DNA of 64,000 bases from positions 186,001 to 250,000 of the forward strand of contig NZ_JAODBT010000004.1 of assembly GCF_027497995.1 (NCBI RefSeq), given 5' to 3'. How positions within the stretch are numbered: the first letter of the stretch is position 1; each line of letters opens with the position of its first letter. This DNA comes from Stenotrophomonas sp. Iso1. Lineage in GTDB: Bacteria > Pseudomonadota > Gammaproteobacteria > Xanthomonadales > Xanthomonadaceae. Position numbers and translations under genes: made by a program. Below, piece after piece: positions 32,894 through 40,983 of this stretch. The notes beneath the pieces are model-generated. The model was not told where the DNA came from. It searched no databases and saw nothing but the letters and a program-made list of their open reading frames with translations.

Positions 32894-33222
32894 GGAGCGG
32901 TACCTTCGGTTGCGGTGTCGGTAAGCGGTTGGGTCTGCACGCCGTCGGCGAGCAGTACACGGAACGTGCCGGTGCCATCGCGCAGCGGTTTGATCGCTGC
33001 GTATTCCGGCGAATGCCAGAACGCCAGCGCGGCATCGCGGCTGGGCCAGCAAGAGACCACCGTGCGGGTGGTAGCGGGCTCGCCTTCAAGGCGGCGCTGC
33101 TCGCCGCCCATCACCAGGTAGTGGCCGCCATATCGGCCGACCACGGCGGGTGTGGCGCGCGCGTAGGCGGCGAATCCCTTGGGGTCGGTAATGTGCGCTT
33201 CGATGATCAGGTAGGCAGGCAT
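32890..33222 (-). CDS. DUF1330-family protein
   Basis: This 110-residue protein (AYLIIEAHITDPKGFAAYARATPAVVGRYGGHYLVMGG, then ALAFWHSPEYAAIKPLRDG) is a clear DUF1330 member, a small ferredoxin-like barrel protein of unknown function. It lies 7 bp after the enoyl-CoA hydratase-like gene and overlaps the nitrilase-like gene by 4 bp. It is structurally in the same broad class as the HapK-like protein at 15141. Confidence 0.9.
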   Translation of the reverse strand: MPAYLIIEAHITDPKGFAAYARATPAVVGRYGGHYLVMGGEQRRLEGEPATTRTVVSCWPSRDAALAFWHSPEYAAIKPLRDGTGTFRVLLADGVQTQPLTDTATEGTAP

Positions 33223-33229
33223 GGCGGGC

Positions 33230-34009
33230 TCAGCTGAAACGCGGCGCGCGCTTTTCGAGAAACGCAGCGGCGCCTTCGACGAAATCACGGCTGCTGAAAG
33301 CGTCGTTGAACGCGGCATCGGCCTGCGCTGCGCTCAGGCTGGCATCGCCACCGAGGTGGCCAAGTACGGTCTTGATCGCACGCCGCGCCTGTCCGGATGT
33401 CGCCAGCAGCTGCTGCACGTGCGTCTGCTCCAGCGCTTCCAGGCCATCGGCATCGGCCAGCTGGTTGACCAGACCCCAATCCCGCGCGGTGGCCGCATCA
33501 AGCAGGCGCCCGGTCAGCAGCATCTCGCGGGCGCGGGCCATGCCCACCGTGTTGACCAGCCGGCGGCTGTCGTCGGCGCTGTAGACTAGGCCGAGTTTGG
33601 CCGGGGTGATGGCAAAGCGGCTGCGTGCGCTGGACAGGCGCAGGTCGCAGGCCAGCGCCAGGCCAAGCCCGCCGCCCACGCAGGCACCGTCGATGACGGC
33701 CAACGTGGTCTGCGGCAGGCGTTGCAGCTTGAGCTGGGTGCGTTGCACTTGGGCGTTGTTGGCGGCGAAGGCGTCCGGTGCGGTGAGCAGTTGTCCCAGC
33801 TCGTCGATATCGGCACCCGCACTGAAAGCACCCGGAACGCCGGTCAACACCACGATCTGGGCGTCACTGGTGGCGATGGCATCCAGTGCGGTTTCGATCG
33901 CCGCCCAATGGCGGGTAGCCAAGGCGTTGCGCTTGTCCGGTCGATGGATGCCGATGCGGGCAACTGCCCCGTCGCGGCTCCAGGAAATCACGGCATTGTC
34001 AGTCGTCAT
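33230..34009 (-). CDS. Crotonase-family protein lacking both hydratase glutamates
   Basis: This 259-residue crotonase has the oxyanion segments AFSAGADIDELG and DGACVGGGLGLALACDLRLSS. The positions of the two catalytic Glu of enoyl-CoA hydratase are occupied by other residues (SSARSRFAITPAKLGLVYS). FAITPAKLGLVY resembles the equivalent stretch of methylmalonyl-CoA decarboxylase (YgfG/ScpB), so decarboxylase or isomerase activity is more likely than simple hydration. It is the first gene of the leftward operon and is divergent from the GntR regulator 56 bp away. Confidence 0.85.
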   Translation of the reverse strand: MTTDNAVISWSRDGAVARIGIHRPDKRNALATRHWAAIETALDAIATSDAQIVVLTGVPGAFSAGADIDELGQLLTAPDAFAANNAQVQRTQLKLQRLPQTTLAVIDGACVGGGLGLALACDLRLSSARSRFAITPAKLGLVYSADDSRRLVNTVGMARAREMLLTGRLLDAATARDWGLVNQLADADGLEALEQTHVQQLLATSGQARRAIKTVLGHLGGDASLSAAQADAAFNDAFSSRDFVEGAAAFLEKRAPRFS

Positions 34010-34026
34010 GGTCTACCCTGTTTGTT

Positions 34027-34045
34027 CTATCGTTATAGCATTAAG
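34027..34045. promoter_or_regulatory. Motif B1: CTATCGTTATAGCATTAAG upstream of GntR 1
   Basis: The short inverted repeat CTAT-CGTT-ATAG and the trailing CATTAAG resemble the ATATATCATTAAG element before GntR 2. It lies between divergent genes, 20 bp before the GntR 1 start, so autoregulation is plausible. Confidence 0.45.
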
Positions 34046-34065
34046 CCAAAGGAGGGTGAAGCGAG

Positions 34066-34854
34066 ATGTCCCAGGACACGCTGGCCGCATTGTTGAGTAC
34101 CAACGCGCACAAGCTGCTGCGCAACGACCTGCCGACACCGCTTTACCACCAGATGTTCAGCCTGCTGCGCGACCGCATCCTCAACGGTGAGATCCCGCGT
34201 GGCGCGCGCATTCCCACCGAGTTCGACCTGGCCGAAGGCTTTGGCGTGTCGCGCATCACCGCCAAGCGGGCACTGGATGAACTGGCTGCCGAGGGGTTGG
34301 TCGAGCGCCGTCGCGGCAAGGGCACGCACGTCATCCATCGCTCCCGCCCCAAGCCGATGCACAGCCCGCTCACCGGCCTGCTGGAAAGCCTGGAAGTGCT
34401 GGCCGAGCACACCAAGGTGCAGCTGCTGCAGTTCCGCCGTGCCGTGCCACCGGAGCCGATCCGCAACCTGTTCGACACCGGCCCGCGCGACCCGCTGGTG
34501 CAGGCCATCCGTCTGCGCCGCCGCGGCGATACCCCGTTCGGCTACTACATCAGCTGGACCCACACCGATCACCCGGATTTCAACGAAGCCGGGCTGGCCA
34601 ACAGCTCGCGTTTGAAGTTGTTCCAAACGGCCGGCATCCACATCAAGCAGGTGGAACAGGTGCTGTCAGCGGTCAATGCCGATGCCATCAGCGCCATGCA
34701 CCTGAAGGTGGAACCGGGCACCGCCCTACTCGCACTCGAACGCCGCTCCTATGACGGCGACGGCCGCATGGTGGACCTGCTCAACGTGCAGTACCGGCCG
34801 GATCAGTTCACCTACCAGATGACCCTGGACGTGGACGACGGCGGGCACGACTGA
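34066..34854 (+). CDS. GntR/HutC-family transcriptional regulator 1
   Basis: This 262-residue regulator has an N-terminal winged helix (LYHQMFSLLRDRILNGEIPRGARIP, then FGVSRITAKRALDELAAEGLVERRRGKGTHV) and a C-terminal UTRA ligand domain (from about residue 95; RAVPPEPIRNLF, FGYYISWTH, VEPGTALLALERRSYDGDGRMVDL). GGAGGG precedes the ATG. It is clearly paralogous to the regulator at 42431 across the entire UTRA domain. It is divergent from the crotonase-nitrilase-aldehyde dehydrogenase operon and is a candidate binder of the TGTCCGGACA sites. Confidence 0.92.
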   Translation: MSQDTLAALLSTNAHKLLRNDLPTPLYHQMFSLLRDRILNGEIPRGARIPTEFDLAEGFGVSRITAKRALDELAAEGLVERRRGKGTHVIHRSRPKPMHSPLTGLLESLEVLAEHTKVQLLQFRRAVPPEPIRNLFDTGPRDPLVQAIRLRRRGDTPFGYYISWTHTDHPDFNEAGLANSSRLKLFQTAGIHIKQVEQVLSAVNADAISAMHLKVEPGTALLALERRSYDGDGRMVDLLNVQYRPDQFTYQMTLDVDDGGHD

Positions 34855-34934
34855 GGAAGGGTTTCTTCAGGGTGCGAATGTGGCCGCTGCTGTGCGGATG
34901 GCCCCGATAGCGGACTCCACCTGACACGGCTGGA

Positions 34935-34954
34935 CAATTTGTCCGGACATATTG
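34935..34954. promoter_or_regulatory. Operator A3: CAATTTGTCCGGACATATTG
   Basis: A 20-bp palindrome with one mismatched pair around the TGTCCGGACA core, 51 bp before the ATG of the two-module VOC gene at 35006. Confidence 0.8.
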
Positions 34955-35005
34955 CAGGATCAGGACTGGCACGACCCTTCCTCGATCCTGCACTGGGAGT
35001 CCCGC

Positions 35006-35947
35006 ATGTTGTCCGAAGTGAAAGCAGTCACCCTTGGCGTCAGCGACCTGCAACGCGCCTGCGCCTTCTACGAACACGCCCTGGGCTACCGCGTGCAGAC
35101 ACGCGGGGCGCTGACACCTGCGCTGGCCCCACTGTGGCGTTTTGACCCCGCGCTCAAGGGCGAGTACGCAATGCTCGCGCCCGACGATTCCGGGCTGGGG
35201 CGCATTCGTCTGGTGGCCTTCGACACGCCTGGCCAGCGTTTGTGGAACGCCGACAACCTCTACAACGGCAATGGCTTCTACGCGTTGAATTTCCGCTGCC
35301 GCGACGCCCTGGCAACCATGCAGGCCGTCAACGCTGCCGGCGGCAGCAGCGCGCACGCGCCCAGCTATTGGGAAGTGAGCGACCAAGTCGCGGTACGAGA
35401 CTCTATCAACGATGACCCCGATGGCATCCGCCTGGACGTGTTCTCCTACGAGAAGGGCGGCGATCTGCGTGGACCACTGACTACCGAGGTCAGCGTGGTG
35501 CAGACCATCGCCATCGCTACCCGCGACGTGCCACGCGCGGTCGCGTTCTACAAGGCACTCGGCTTTGAGGTGTTGTTCGACCGCGTGCTCGACTTCCCCG
35601 AGCTGCAGACCCTGCTCGGCACCGACCGTCCGGTGCGCATCCACAACGTCAACCTGATCAAGGACGGCCACATCGTGCCCGGGCGCGTGGAGATGTTCGG
35701 CTACCTCGACATGGAGCATCTGCCCGACGCGCCCCTGCGCGACCTGGCAGTGCCGCCGAACATCGGCATTCTCTCCGCATCACTGGCCAGTACCGACCTG
35801 GACGCGGACCTGCAAACGCTCACCGCACTGGGCGCAGAACGCATCGCACGCGGCACGCTGGCACTGCCGGGTTTCGGTGAGTGCGATGTCGCTACCGTCC
35901 TCGGCCCGGATGGCGAACAGTTGGAGCTGTTCCAGCCACGGCTCTGA
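35006..35947 (+). CDS. Two-module VOC protein, extradiol-dioxygenase-like size
   Basis: ATG 35006 gives a 313-residue protein with two tandem VOC modules: EVKAVTLGVSDLQRACAFYEHALGYRV, and from about residue 170 VVQTIAIATRDVPRAVAFYKALGFEV. The size resembles type I extradiol dioxygenases, but the His ligand is missing from the first strand of both modules; a Glu remains near the end (GPDGEQLELFQP). It may be a non-oxygenase such as a lyase or isomerase. It is a single-gene unit directly behind operator A3, so it belongs to the regulon. Confidence 0.8.
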   Translation: MLSEVKAVTLGVSDLQRACAFYEHALGYRVQTRGALTPALAPLWRFDPALKGEYAMLAPDDSGLGRIRLVAFDTPGQRLWNADNLYNGNGFYALNFRCRDALATMQAVNAAGGSSAHAPSYWEVSDQVAVRDSINDDPDGIRLDVFSYEKGGDLRGPLTTEVSVVQTIAIATRDVPRAVAFYKALGFEVLFDRVLDFPELQTLLGTDRPVRIHNVNLIKDGHIVPGRVEMFGYLDMEHLPDAPLRDLAVPPNIGILSASLASTDLDADLQTLTALGAERIARGTLALPGFGECDVATVLGPDGEQLELFQPRL

Positions 35948-35954
35948 ATCGCTG

Positions 35955-35987
35955 GCAGCATCCAGCAGCGTCAGTGCTGGATGCTGC
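35955..35987. terminator. Strong hairpin between convergent genes
   Basis: GCAGCATCCAGCA and TGCTGGATGCTGC form a perfect 13-bp stem with a 7-nt loop just after the VOC stop and just before the alpha/beta-hydrolase stop. There is no clear T tract, so a bidirectional terminator is likely but not certain. Confidence 0.6.
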
Positions 35988-35990
35988 TGT

Positions 35991-37595
35991 TCATGCCGTC
36001 ACCAACCGCTGTGTGCGCAATAGGGCAATGCGGCCTTCGTAATCGTCCTCGTCGCTCGCGATCAAGCGCACGGGTACGTCCAACGCAAGAATCTGCTCGG
36101 CCAAGTGCGGTACTACCGCATCGACGAACAGTGGCCGCATGCGTTGACCCAAGCGCAGCAGTTCAACCACGTTGGCATGCACCTGCGCGGTACCCGGACC
36201 TGCCAGCAGGCGCCGCGCCTGTGCACTCGGTGCCAGCCACGGCCACAGCAAATGACGTTCGCGTTCCCACTGCCAGGCCTCGGCCATGTGGCCTCCGGCG
36301 GCATGTACCTGCGGATCAGGCAACTGCTGCAGGAACGTCGCACATTCGGCTGCCTGCAGCAGCCACGGCTGGTGCAGCACGATCTGCTGCAGCCGTACGC
36401 CCAACCACCGCGCCAGTGCGGGGAGGTAGGCACACGCAGCTTCATGCGCATGCACGACAACCGGTAGCGTCGACGAAAACTGTGTGCATATCGCCTGCAG
36501 CACGCCATGCATGACAGCCGCCGATGGCGCTACCGTGATTTCCGAAGACGCGCCGTGACCAGGCAACTCGACCGCCACGTGCATGCACTCATCGTCGCGT
36601 TGCAGTTCTGGCCGCGTTGGCTGCTGTCCCGGCGCATGCAGGTGGAGCACCAGCGTGCCTTCGCCCGGCTTCAACCACACGGCAATCTCGCCGACCGAGG
36701 TTGCCACCATGCGTCGTGACCAGCCGCTGACATCACGCGCCTCCAGCGTCGCCCCGTGCACTGCGTCGGAGGTGGTCTCCTGCAGAATCTCGTCCATGCG
36801 CCGGTGCAGGCCATCCACGCCATCGGGGTCTTCAACGCTGATGACGTTGGCCGGCAATGTCGGCAGCCGCTGCCGGTGGGTCAGCAACACGTCATCGCTG
36901 CGATAGACCAGCCACGTTGGGCAGCGCAGTTCACCCACACGTTGGCGCTGCGTGTAACGGAATGCAGCACCGTAGCCACTGCGGTAGTTATCACCGACAT
37001 CCAGGATGTCCATGGCCGCATCGTGCGTGCCCTGAGCGCTGTAAGGCGGCAGGCGGATCGCACATTCGGCAGACGGATCGCACCATGGGAAGAAGTACAG
37101 CTGCTCACGCATGCGCGACCACAACCAGCGCAGGTGGCTGCCATCCCAACTCGGAATAAAGGGCGGCAGGTAACGGTCGGTGTAGCGCGCGCGCTCTGCG
37201 TCGTCGAACAACGCATAGCCATCGACGATGAGACAGTGCAGCCGCTGCGGCGCGGTCCATGCCAGGTGCATGCCGATCAAGCCACCCGTGTGCATGCCGA
37301 ACAGTGCGAAGCGATCAATGCCCAATGCGTCGGCAAATTCCAGCGTTGCGTTGGCGAACTGCTCGATGCCTGGTGCGTCATCCGGCAAAGGATCGGAGTA
37401 GCCAAAACCCGGCGTATCCGGTGCGATCACCGTATAGCGGCTGGCAAAGCGCTCGATCATCGACAGCCACATCCGCGAGTTCTGCGGCGACTGGTGCAGC
37501 AGCAACAGCACTGGCCCATGGCCCGCGTAGCGGTAATGCACATGACGATTTCCGATGCGCACGAACTGGCGCTTGATCAACACATCTGTCTGCAT
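35991..37595 (-). CDS. Large tandem alpha/beta-hydrolase-like protein with unusual nucleophile elbow
   Basis: The 534-residue protein has an N-terminal alpha/beta-hydrolase domain (VLLLLHQSPQNSRMW, APDTPGFGYSDPLP, FALFGMHTGGLIGMHLAW) and a C-terminal half (about 330-534) resembling a second degenerate copy (VVVHAHEAACAYLPALARWLG). At the nucleophile elbow the expected Gly-x-Ser-x-Gly is Gly-Met-His-Thr-Gly. It is cytoplasmic. The promoter region with motif B2 and operator A4 is shared with the divergent TonB-receptor gene. ATG 37595 is chosen; a start at 37625 is possible. Confidence 0.8.
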   Translation of the reverse strand: MQTDVLIKRQFVRIGNRHVHYRYAGHGPVLLLLHQSPQNSRMWLSMIERFASRYTVIAPDTPGFGYSDPLPDDAPGIEQFANATLEFADALGIDRFALFGMHTGGLIGMHLAWTAPQRLHCLIVDGYALFDDAERARYTDRYLPPFIPSWDGSHLRWLWSRMREQLYFFPWCDPSAECAIRLPPYSAQGTHDAAMDILDVGDNYRSGYGAAFRYTQRQRVGELRCPTWLVYRSDDVLLTHRQRLPTLPANVISVEDPDGVDGLHRRMDEILQETTSDAVHGATLEARDVSGWSRRMVATSVGEIAVWLKPGEGTLVLHLHAPGQQPTRPELQRDDECMHVAVELPGHGASSEITVAPSAAVMHGVLQAICTQFSSTLPVVVHAHEAACAYLPALARWLGVRLQQIVLHQPWLLQAAECATFLQQLPDPQVHAAGGHMAEAWQWERERHLLWPWLAPSAQARRLLAGPGTAQVHANVVELLRLGQRMRPLFVDAVVPHLAEQILALDVPVRLIASDEDDYEGRIALLRTQRLVTA

Positions 37596-37626
37596 GGGAT
37601 GCAATCCGGAAGGATGGAGACACACA

Positions 37627-37645
37627 TTGTTATATCAATAAACAA
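37627..37645. promoter_or_regulatory. Motif B2: TTGTTATATCAATAAACAA
   Basis: TTGTT and AACAA flank a TATATCAAT core similar to the ATATCA elements at 37894 and 42386. It lies 31 bp before the start of the alpha/beta-hydrolase gene (minus strand). Confidence 0.45.
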
Positions 37646-37855
37646 CGCGATCTTTATCGTCCCTCCCCACCTACCACCAAGCTCCTCATGTGGCGTGTGC
37701 CACCGCCGCAATCCGCAGGCAAATGACATAGGCACCGTACCTATAGAACAAACAAAACCCCCTATTAATGTTGTCTAAAGTCAATTAATTCAGCCAGTTG
37801 AAGCGATATCCCGGTTCGCACAGGGGCTGTAACGGCGTTGCAATAGTCCGGTTGA

Positions 37856-37867
37856 TTGTCCGGACAA
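37856..37867. promoter_or_regulatory. Operator A4: TTGTCCGGACAA
   Basis: A perfect 12-bp palindrome, followed by ATG as in A2/A5-like contexts (GGACAAAT). It is 99 bp before the TonB-receptor start. Confidence 0.8.
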
Positions 37868-37893
37868 ATGACGGAATACTCACTAGGAAGCAT

Positions 37894-37907
37894 TGATATA
37901 TCTATAT
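37894..37907 (-). promoter_or_regulatory. Motif B3: ATATAGATATATCA (minus strand)
   Basis: The 14-bp word is identical to motif B4 in front of GntR 2 (42386-42399) but in the opposite orientation. It lies 59 bp before the TonB-receptor start. Confidence 0.6.
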
Positions 37908-37966
37908 GGCGATGCTTTCCCCCCACTCGTTAGAGCTTTTCCTCCATTCACGCTACGAGGCGAGTC

Positions 37967-40078
37967 ATGAGAGATGTTCTGTACAGGAGTGTTCTGGCTG
38001 TCGCGATCGTGGCAGCCATCGGCAGCGGCAACGCCTATGCCCAATCGTCCAGCAAGGATGCCGTGCAGCTGGATCAGGTCAGTGTCACTGCACAGCGGCG
38101 CGAGGCGCAGATGCAGAAGACGCCGCTGAGCATGAGCGTCATCACGGGGCCTGCATTGGACCGCATGCAGATCAAACGCGTGGACGACATCAAGTTCACC
38201 ACGCCCAACATCATCATCGAGCAGAACACCGGCACCAGCTCCGGTGCCAAGATCATCATGCGCGGCGTAGGCGCCGACGAATCGATGTTCACCAACGACC
38301 CAGCGGTGGCGCTGTACATCGACGATGTCTACATTGCTCGCCAGAACGGTGCGATGCTCGACCTGTACGATGTCGACCGCATTGAAGTACTGCGCGGCCC
38401 GCAAGGCACGTTGTACGGGCGCAACGCCACCGGTGGCGCCATCCGCTACATTTCAAAGAAACCCACCGGCGAAGACAAGCTGAGCTTCGATGGCAGTGTC
38501 GGCAACCTCGGCCGCTTCGATGGCCGTGCCATGTTTGCCACCCGCATCGGCGAAACACTCGACGTTTCCGCGGCAGTGTTGAGCCGCAACCGCGACGGCA
38601 TCATGCGTGACATCGCCCAGAACCGATGGGTGAACGACCAGGATGTGCTCGCTGGGCGATTGGCGTTTGCTTCCACCTGGGGTGAAGCGTCGTATGCCAC
38701 CTTGAGCATCGATCGTCTGCGCGAGCGTTCAACCCCGGCCTGGGGCACGCCGGTGATGCTCGATGCCAACGACCATGTCATTCCCAAACTCGGCAGCTTC
38801 TACAAGACCCGCTCCGATACGTTGGGCATCAATGACCTGGATCAGTTCGGTGTGGCGCTCACCAGTGAAACCGACTTCGGCACGTTCTCCTGGCGCAGCA
38901 TCCTGCACTACCGCACGCTCGACCATCACTTCTACATGGACGTGGATGGCACCGACCAGATGCGTTACCACCTGGAGCAGGACCAGAAGCAGAACCAGCG
39001 CGGCTATGAAGCGCAGTTCACCTCGCAGCTGGAAGGCCCCTTCAGCTGGGTGGCCGGCGTGTTCACCTTCTGGGAGCACAACGATCAGCCAACCCGCAAC
39101 GACATCTTCACTCGCGGAGGCACCAACTACATCCAGCAGGACACCACGGCCTATGCGGTGTACGCGCAGGGCGACTACAAGTTCAACGACAAGCTCACGC
39201 TGACCCTGGGTGGCCGCTACAGCTACGAAAACAAGGATTTCTCACTGCGTGCGGTCCGCGCCAATGGTGACCCCAACTTCACCAAGAACCTGGAGAAGAG
39301 CTGGAACCGCCCCGACTGGAAAGCGTTGCTGTCCTACAACTTCAGCGACAACGTGATGGGCTATGCCAGCGTCACCACCGGCTTCAAGAGCGGTGGATTC
39401 AATGGCCGCGGCACGACCTTCGCCACCATCACCCCGGTGGATGCCGAAACCTTGCGGGCCTATGAAGTGGGCGTCAAATCCACACTGTGGGACAACCGCC
39501 TGCGTCTGAACGCTGACTACTACCGGCTGGACTACGACGGCATCCAGCTCACCGCTGTCAACCAGGATGGCGTGTTCGTGATGACCAATGCCACCGGCGC
39601 GTTGATCCAGGGCTTCGAGGTGGATGCACAGGCACAGCTGACCGACAAGCTGCGCGTGGATGCCAGCATCGGCACCATTGATGGTGAGTACAAAAACTAC
39701 TCCGCCGTCAACGCAGCGTACTTCAACGGCCGCTCGATGAAGAGCTCACCGGACATGCAGTGGACGCTTGCCGGCACCTATGTGCAGCCCGTTGGCAATG
39801 CCGACCTGGTGTTCTCCGCACAGGCACGCCACACCGACGAGTACTACCAAAACCAGGACACGTCGCGGCTGATCATGACCCGCGCCAATACCGAGTACAA
39901 CGCACGCATCTCCTACGAGCCGCGTGAGGCGAATTGGTCGGTGGCGCTGTGGGGGAAGAACCTCAGCGACGAAATCTCCTCCACCGGTGGTTTTGATATC
40001 GCCAACCTCGGCGTAGGCGTGATCTACCCGAACGTGCCACGCACCTATGGTGCCGAGTTCAAGTACCGCTTCTGGTAA
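37967..40078 (+). CDS. TonB-dependent outer-membrane receptor
   Basis: This 703-residue protein has a signal peptide (SVLAVAIVAAIGSGNAYA), a TonB box-like DQVSVTAQR, a plug domain (about residues 40-155, ending DRIEVLRGPQGTLYGRNATGGAI) and a 22-strand beta-barrel ending in Trp (YRFW). It imports a scarce or large ligand through the outer membrane using TonB energy. The promoter carries operator A4 and motif B3, and a membrane protein paralogous to 27730 follows 63 bp later. This links ligand uptake with the catabolic regulon. Confidence 0.95.
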   Translation: MRDVLYRSVLAVAIVAAIGSGNAYAQSSSKDAVQLDQVSVTAQRREAQMQKTPLSMSVITGPALDRMQIKRVDDIKFTTPNIIIEQNTGTSSGAKIIMRGVGADESMFTNDPAVALYIDDVYIARQNGAMLDLYDVDRIEVLRGPQGTLYGRNATGGAIRYISKKPTGEDKLSFDGSVGNLGRFDGRAMFATRIGETLDVSAAVLSRNRDGIMRDIAQNRWVNDQDVLAGRLAFASTWGEASYATLSIDRLRERSTPAWGTPVMLDANDHVIPKLGSFYKTRSDTLGINDLDQFGVALTSETDFGTFSWRSILHYRTLDHHFYMDVDGTDQMRYHLEQDQKQNQRGYEAQFTSQLEGPFSWVAGVFTFWEHNDQPTRNDIFTRGGTNYIQQDTTAYAVYAQGDYKFNDKLTLTLGGRYSYENKDFSLRAVRANGDPNFTKNLEKSWNRPDWKALLSYNFSDNVMGYASVTTGFKSGGFNGRGTTFATITPVDAETLRAYEVGVKSTLWDNRLRLNADYYRLDYDGIQLTAVNQDGVFVMTNATGALIQGFEVDAQAQLTDKLRVDASIGTIDGEYKNYSAVNAAYFNGRSMKSSPDMQWTLAGTYVQPVGNADLVFSAQARHTDEYYQNQDTSRLIMTRANTEYNARISYEPREANWSVALWGKNLSDEISSTGGFDIANLGVGVIYPNVPRTYGAEFKYRFW

Positions 40079-40141
40079 GCCCTGTCCGTTTGCTACACAC
40101 ATCGCTCCCGCAAGGGGGCGATGCTATTTTTGGAGATCACG

Positions 40142-40804
40142 ATGGAATATCAACTGCTGTTGTTGTTGCACCTGCTGATCGGCGGCTACTGGCTGGGTGG
40201 CGATGTGGGTGTTTTCTACATCGCCGGCAAGATTGCTGACCCGGCACAACCACTGCCGGTGCGTTTGTTCTCGGCCAAGGCGATGATGCTGCTCGACATG
40301 ATCCCGCGCACCTGCCTGATCATGGCGTTCGGCACCGGCCTGACCGTGGCCACGCTGGCCGGTTTGCTACCCCTGCAGGGTTGGCTGTGGCTGGTGTGGT
40401 TGGTCACGCTGGCCTGGTTGGCCTTGGCGTGGGCTGCGTTCGTCAAGGAGCATTCCGCGGTTGGCCACCGCATCGCCCGTGTCGACTTCTATCTGCGCCT
40501 GCTGGTGCTGGTGGGTTGCGTTGCTGCAGGCATCGATGCATTTACCGAGGGTGGGTTCATCGCGCAGAGCCGCTGGTTGGGTGCCAAGCTGGTGTTGTTC
40601 GCCGTCATCATCAGCATGGGGCTGTTGGTGCGCATCCAACTGCGACCCTTCGGGCCGCTGTTCGGCAAAGTAGTCAACAACACCGCCAGCGACGCCGAGC
40701 AGCAGGCACTCAAACAGTTGGTCGCGCGGGTGAAGCTCCCGGTGCTGTGCATCTGGATGATCATTCTGGCGATCATGGTGCTGGGGAAGTTGAAGCCGTT
40801 CTGA
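40142..40804 (+). CDS. Membrane protein following the TonB receptor, paralogue of 27730
   Basis: This 220-residue protein, with TTGGAGATC as ribosome site, has about six membrane segments and starts EYQLLLLLHLLIGGYWLGGDVGVF, matching the His and GYWLGA pattern of the protein at 27730; both are 220 residues. It ends with a strong terminator. A heme- or quinone-linked role, or a partner for uptake, is possible. The recurrence of this rare protein type in two operons with the same operator supports a shared pathway. Confidence 0.75.
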   Translation: MEYQLLLLLHLLIGGYWLGGDVGVFYIAGKIADPAQPLPVRLFSAKAMMLLDMIPRTCLIMAFGTGLTVATLAGLLPLQGWLWLVWLVTLAWLALAWAAFVKEHSAVGHRIARVDFYLRLLVLVGCVAAGIDAFTEGGFIAQSRWLGAKLVLFAVIISMGLLVRIQLRPFGPLFGKVVNNTASDAEQQALKQLVARVKLPVLCIWMIILAIMVLGKLKPF

Positions 40805-40834
40805 GCAGCGGCGGTGATTGCATCTTGAATGAGC

Positions 40835-40858
40835 AAAGGCCCGCGCAAGCGGGCCTTT
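40835..40858 (+). terminator. Rho-independent-like terminator of the TonB-receptor operon
   Basis: AAAGGCCCGC, loop GCAA, GCGGGCCTTT, followed by TGTTCT. A perfect 10-bp stem, 31 bp after the membrane protein stop. Confidence 0.85.
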
Positions 40859-40920
40859 GTTCTAGGCGGGTGTTGGAGAGTCACCGCAACAGCCTTCCCC
40901 TCCTTTGTTATCGGCAAGGG

Positions 40921-40949
40921 AAGCGGTGGGAAGCGGTGGGAAGCGGTGC
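40921..40949. repeat. Three tandem copies of AAGCGGTGGG
   Basis: A short 10-bp direct repeat between the TonB operon terminator and the MFS 2 stop codon. Confidence 0.85.
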
Positions 40950-40983
40950 ATTCAAGCCGCACGACTCCCCGCCCATCCGCGCC

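Larger units (their letters stand above)
37596..37966. promoter_or_regulatory. 371-bp regulatory region between the hydrolase and TonB-receptor genes
   Basis: No gene is seen. It is AT-rich compared with its surroundings and holds motif B2 (37627-37645), operator A4 (37856-37867), an extra half-site AGTCCGG (from 37846) and motif B3 (37894-37907). Confidence 0.7.

Noticed and set aside
33230-33750. Overlapping + strand frame opposite the crotonase gene
   Set aside because: No domain and no ribosome site; antisense shadow.
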